Source: Janthinobacterium sp. FW305-129
GTDB lineage: Bacteria > Pseudomonadota > Gammaproteobacteria > Burkholderiales > Burkholderiaceae_D
DNA length: 64,000 bases
NCBI RefSeq assembly: GCF_020858115.1
Contig: NZ_JACYMM010000005.1
Span: 248,001-312,000, forward strand
Reading direction: 5' to 3'
Translations under genes and position numbers: made by a program
Notes under the pieces: generated by a model
The model's input: the letters and a program-made list of their open reading frames with translations, nothing else
Databases searched by the model: none
What the model was told of the DNA's origin: nothing
Shown here: one piece after another, positions 63,014 to 64,000 of the stretch
How the letters are laid out: each line of letters opens with the position of its first letter
How positions within the stretch are numbered: the stretch's first letter is position 1

Positions 63014-64000
63014 ATGACAAGCAATCTACCTGAGTCCACGCATACTTCCGTCGAAGCGCTGCATGTGCTGAAGCTGCTGACGCGCCGCCAGCGCGAGCAG
63101 GCGCTGGCGCATCCCGACTTGCCGCAGCTCGCCATCGGCACGCCGCTACCCGACACCTTGCTGTGGCTGTACCGGCGCCAGATCGTTACGTCCGAGGATG
63201 TGACGAGCCTGTCGTTGAGCGTGGCGCGCCACTTCAGCGGCGACGAGCTGGCGCTGCGATTGTCGATCTTGCAGCAGGTGGTGGAAGTGCTCAATCGCGA
63301 ATCGCTCGATCATCTGCGCGACGAAGCGATCATTACGCCAGAGCTTTATCAACAGGCGCTGCCGCACCTGCCCGGCGATGTTTTGCTGCCCACGCCGGGC
63401 GAGGCACTGAACTGGATGCTGCATGTGGGACTGCTGCCGCGCGCGCAATTCAAGTCCGTGGCCCAGCGCATCGAGTCCGGCGGCAGCGACGACGCAAAAC
63501 GTGTGGTCCGGCATGCGCAAGGGCGCCAGGATGAGCACAAGAAGGCGGTACACGGCGTGATCCTCGATGGCCTGTTTCCCGGCTCGCGCCTGGCCTGGCT
63601 GATCGGCGCGCCGCTGGCGTTGGCCGGCATGGTCTGGTATGCGATGAGCGGCAATTCCGTGCCCGAGTGCGACTCCGCCAACACGCTCACCAACGTGACA
63701 CGCATGCTCAATAACGCGGCGCCGGAAGGCACGGGCAAAGCAAGCCTGCACGACGTAAAAGAAGCGGGTTACGCCTCGTCGCACAATATTCGTGGCTGCC
63801 TGGCCACGATAGCACTCGATGGCAAGAAGATGGACTATGCCTATACTGTCGCGCGCGACGACAGCGGCAGCAAGCGCCGCATCAGCTATGTGGGCGCACA
63901 GCCAATGCTGGTCCAGGCGCGCTTTGGCACCATCCAGGATGGCGACTTTGCCCAGCAAGCCACACCCCTGGGACGCGAGGCGCTGGAAAAAGCTTTCCGC
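63014..64000 (+). CDS. unknown membrane protein with long N-terminal region (3' partial)
   Basis: The frame starts at ATG 63014 (MTSNLPESTHTS) and stays open for 329 codons to the window end, so the gene continues beyond it. Residues 1-190 are cytoplasmic and helical without a known motif (LKLLTRRQREQALAH). Then a membrane segment (LAWLIGAPLALAGMVWYAMS) and a periplasmic part with ECDSANTLTNVTRM, SLHDVKEAGYAS, RGCLATIALDGK and RFGTIQDGDFAQQ. These match the neighbour 62203-62949 piece by piece, showing a tandem pair derived from one ancestor. Confidence 0.75.
   Translation, partial: MTSNLPESTHTSVEALHVLKLLTRRQREQALAHPDLPQLAIGTPLPDTLLWLYRRQIVTSEDVTSLSLSVARHFSGDELALRLSILQQVVEVLNRESLDHLRDEAIITPELYQQALPHLPGDVLLPTPGEALNWMLHVGLLPRAQFKSVAQRIESGGSDDAKRVVRHAQGRQDEHKKAVHGVILDGLFPGSRLAWLIGAPLALAGMVWYAMSGNSVPECDSANTLTNVTRMLNNAAPEGTGKASLHDVKEAGYASSHNIRGCLATIALDGKKMDYAYTVARDDSGSKRRISYVGAQPMLVQARFGTIQDGDFAQQATPLGREALEKAFR

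Overview
The window looks like chromosomal DNA of a high-GC betaproteobacterium, most likely Oxalobacteraceae (Janthinobacterium/Massilia/Duganella type). This is inferred from base composition, from housekeeping neighbourhoods such as yebC-purD and fbp-pepN, from the GGGGTCGG..CCGACCCC type intergenic palindrome, and from the density of GGDEF/EAL, LuxR-type and chemotaxis genes. No transposase, integrase, prophage or CRISPR array is visible. Genes at both window edges are cut: a TPR-GGDEF cyclase at the left end and a membrane protein at the right end.

Left part (1-12.3 kb). A 5'-truncated diguanylate cyclase is followed by a small lipoprotein and by three leftward genes (2158-4832) of unknown function that share a zinc ribbon and a helical domain; this stretch is visibly more AT-rich than its surroundings. 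A translationally coupled pair of unknown beta-rich proteins (5136-7510), a palindromic/direct-repeat element (7528-7741), an M29-type metallopeptidase-like gene, and a LysR regulator facing a PhyH-dioxygenase/sugar-isomerase pair follow.

Centre-left (12.3-33.1 kb). Here are an OhrR-type peroxide regulator with a possibly leaderless message, a coupled M1-peptidase/DUF6702/TonB-receptor operon, a 2OG-Fe dioxygenase, a receiver-histidine kinase hybrid, and a predicted small RNA. Two complete efflux systems follow: a TetR-controlled OMF-MFP-RND operon rightward, and an MFS-HlyD-OMF (EmrAB-TolC type) operon leftward. A lipoprotein and a TPR membrane protein lie between them.

Centre (33.3-36.3 kb) is a leftward stress group: a large-subunit catalase with a C-terminal DJ-1/GATase-like domain, a 24-residue hydrophobic peptide and an ElaB/YqjD-like ribosome/membrane protein.

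36.8-50.0 kb is a signalling island. It holds two tandem MalT-like LuxR regulators that are clear paralogues, with an orphan periplasmic binding protein on the opposite strand between them. A GAF-like/GGDEF cyclase, a Crp-family regulator, a membrane PAS-GGDEF-EAL protein, a small protein ending in 26 glutamines encoded by a perfect (CAA)26 microsatellite, and a chemoreceptor with a C-terminal CheR/CheB-tether-like pentapeptide follow. The polyQ gene overlaps the chemoreceptor start.

Right part (50.0-64.0 kb) is mostly housekeeping: tRNA-Thr(CGT), fbp, pepN, a DUF4136-like lipoprotein, a 37-residue membrane peptide coupled to a quinone oxidoreductase, mgsA, an EamA transporter, a long PhoD-type phosphatase, yebC and purD. 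It ends with two adjacent paralogous membrane proteins of unknown function.

The strongest candidates for undescribed biology are the promoter/two-hairpin/terminator unit at 20306-20403, the (CAA)26 gene fused to the chemoreceptor by overlap, the zinc-ribbon trio, the twin MalT-like regulators with a shared upstream TACTT-AGTA motif, and the 7.6-kb palindromic element.
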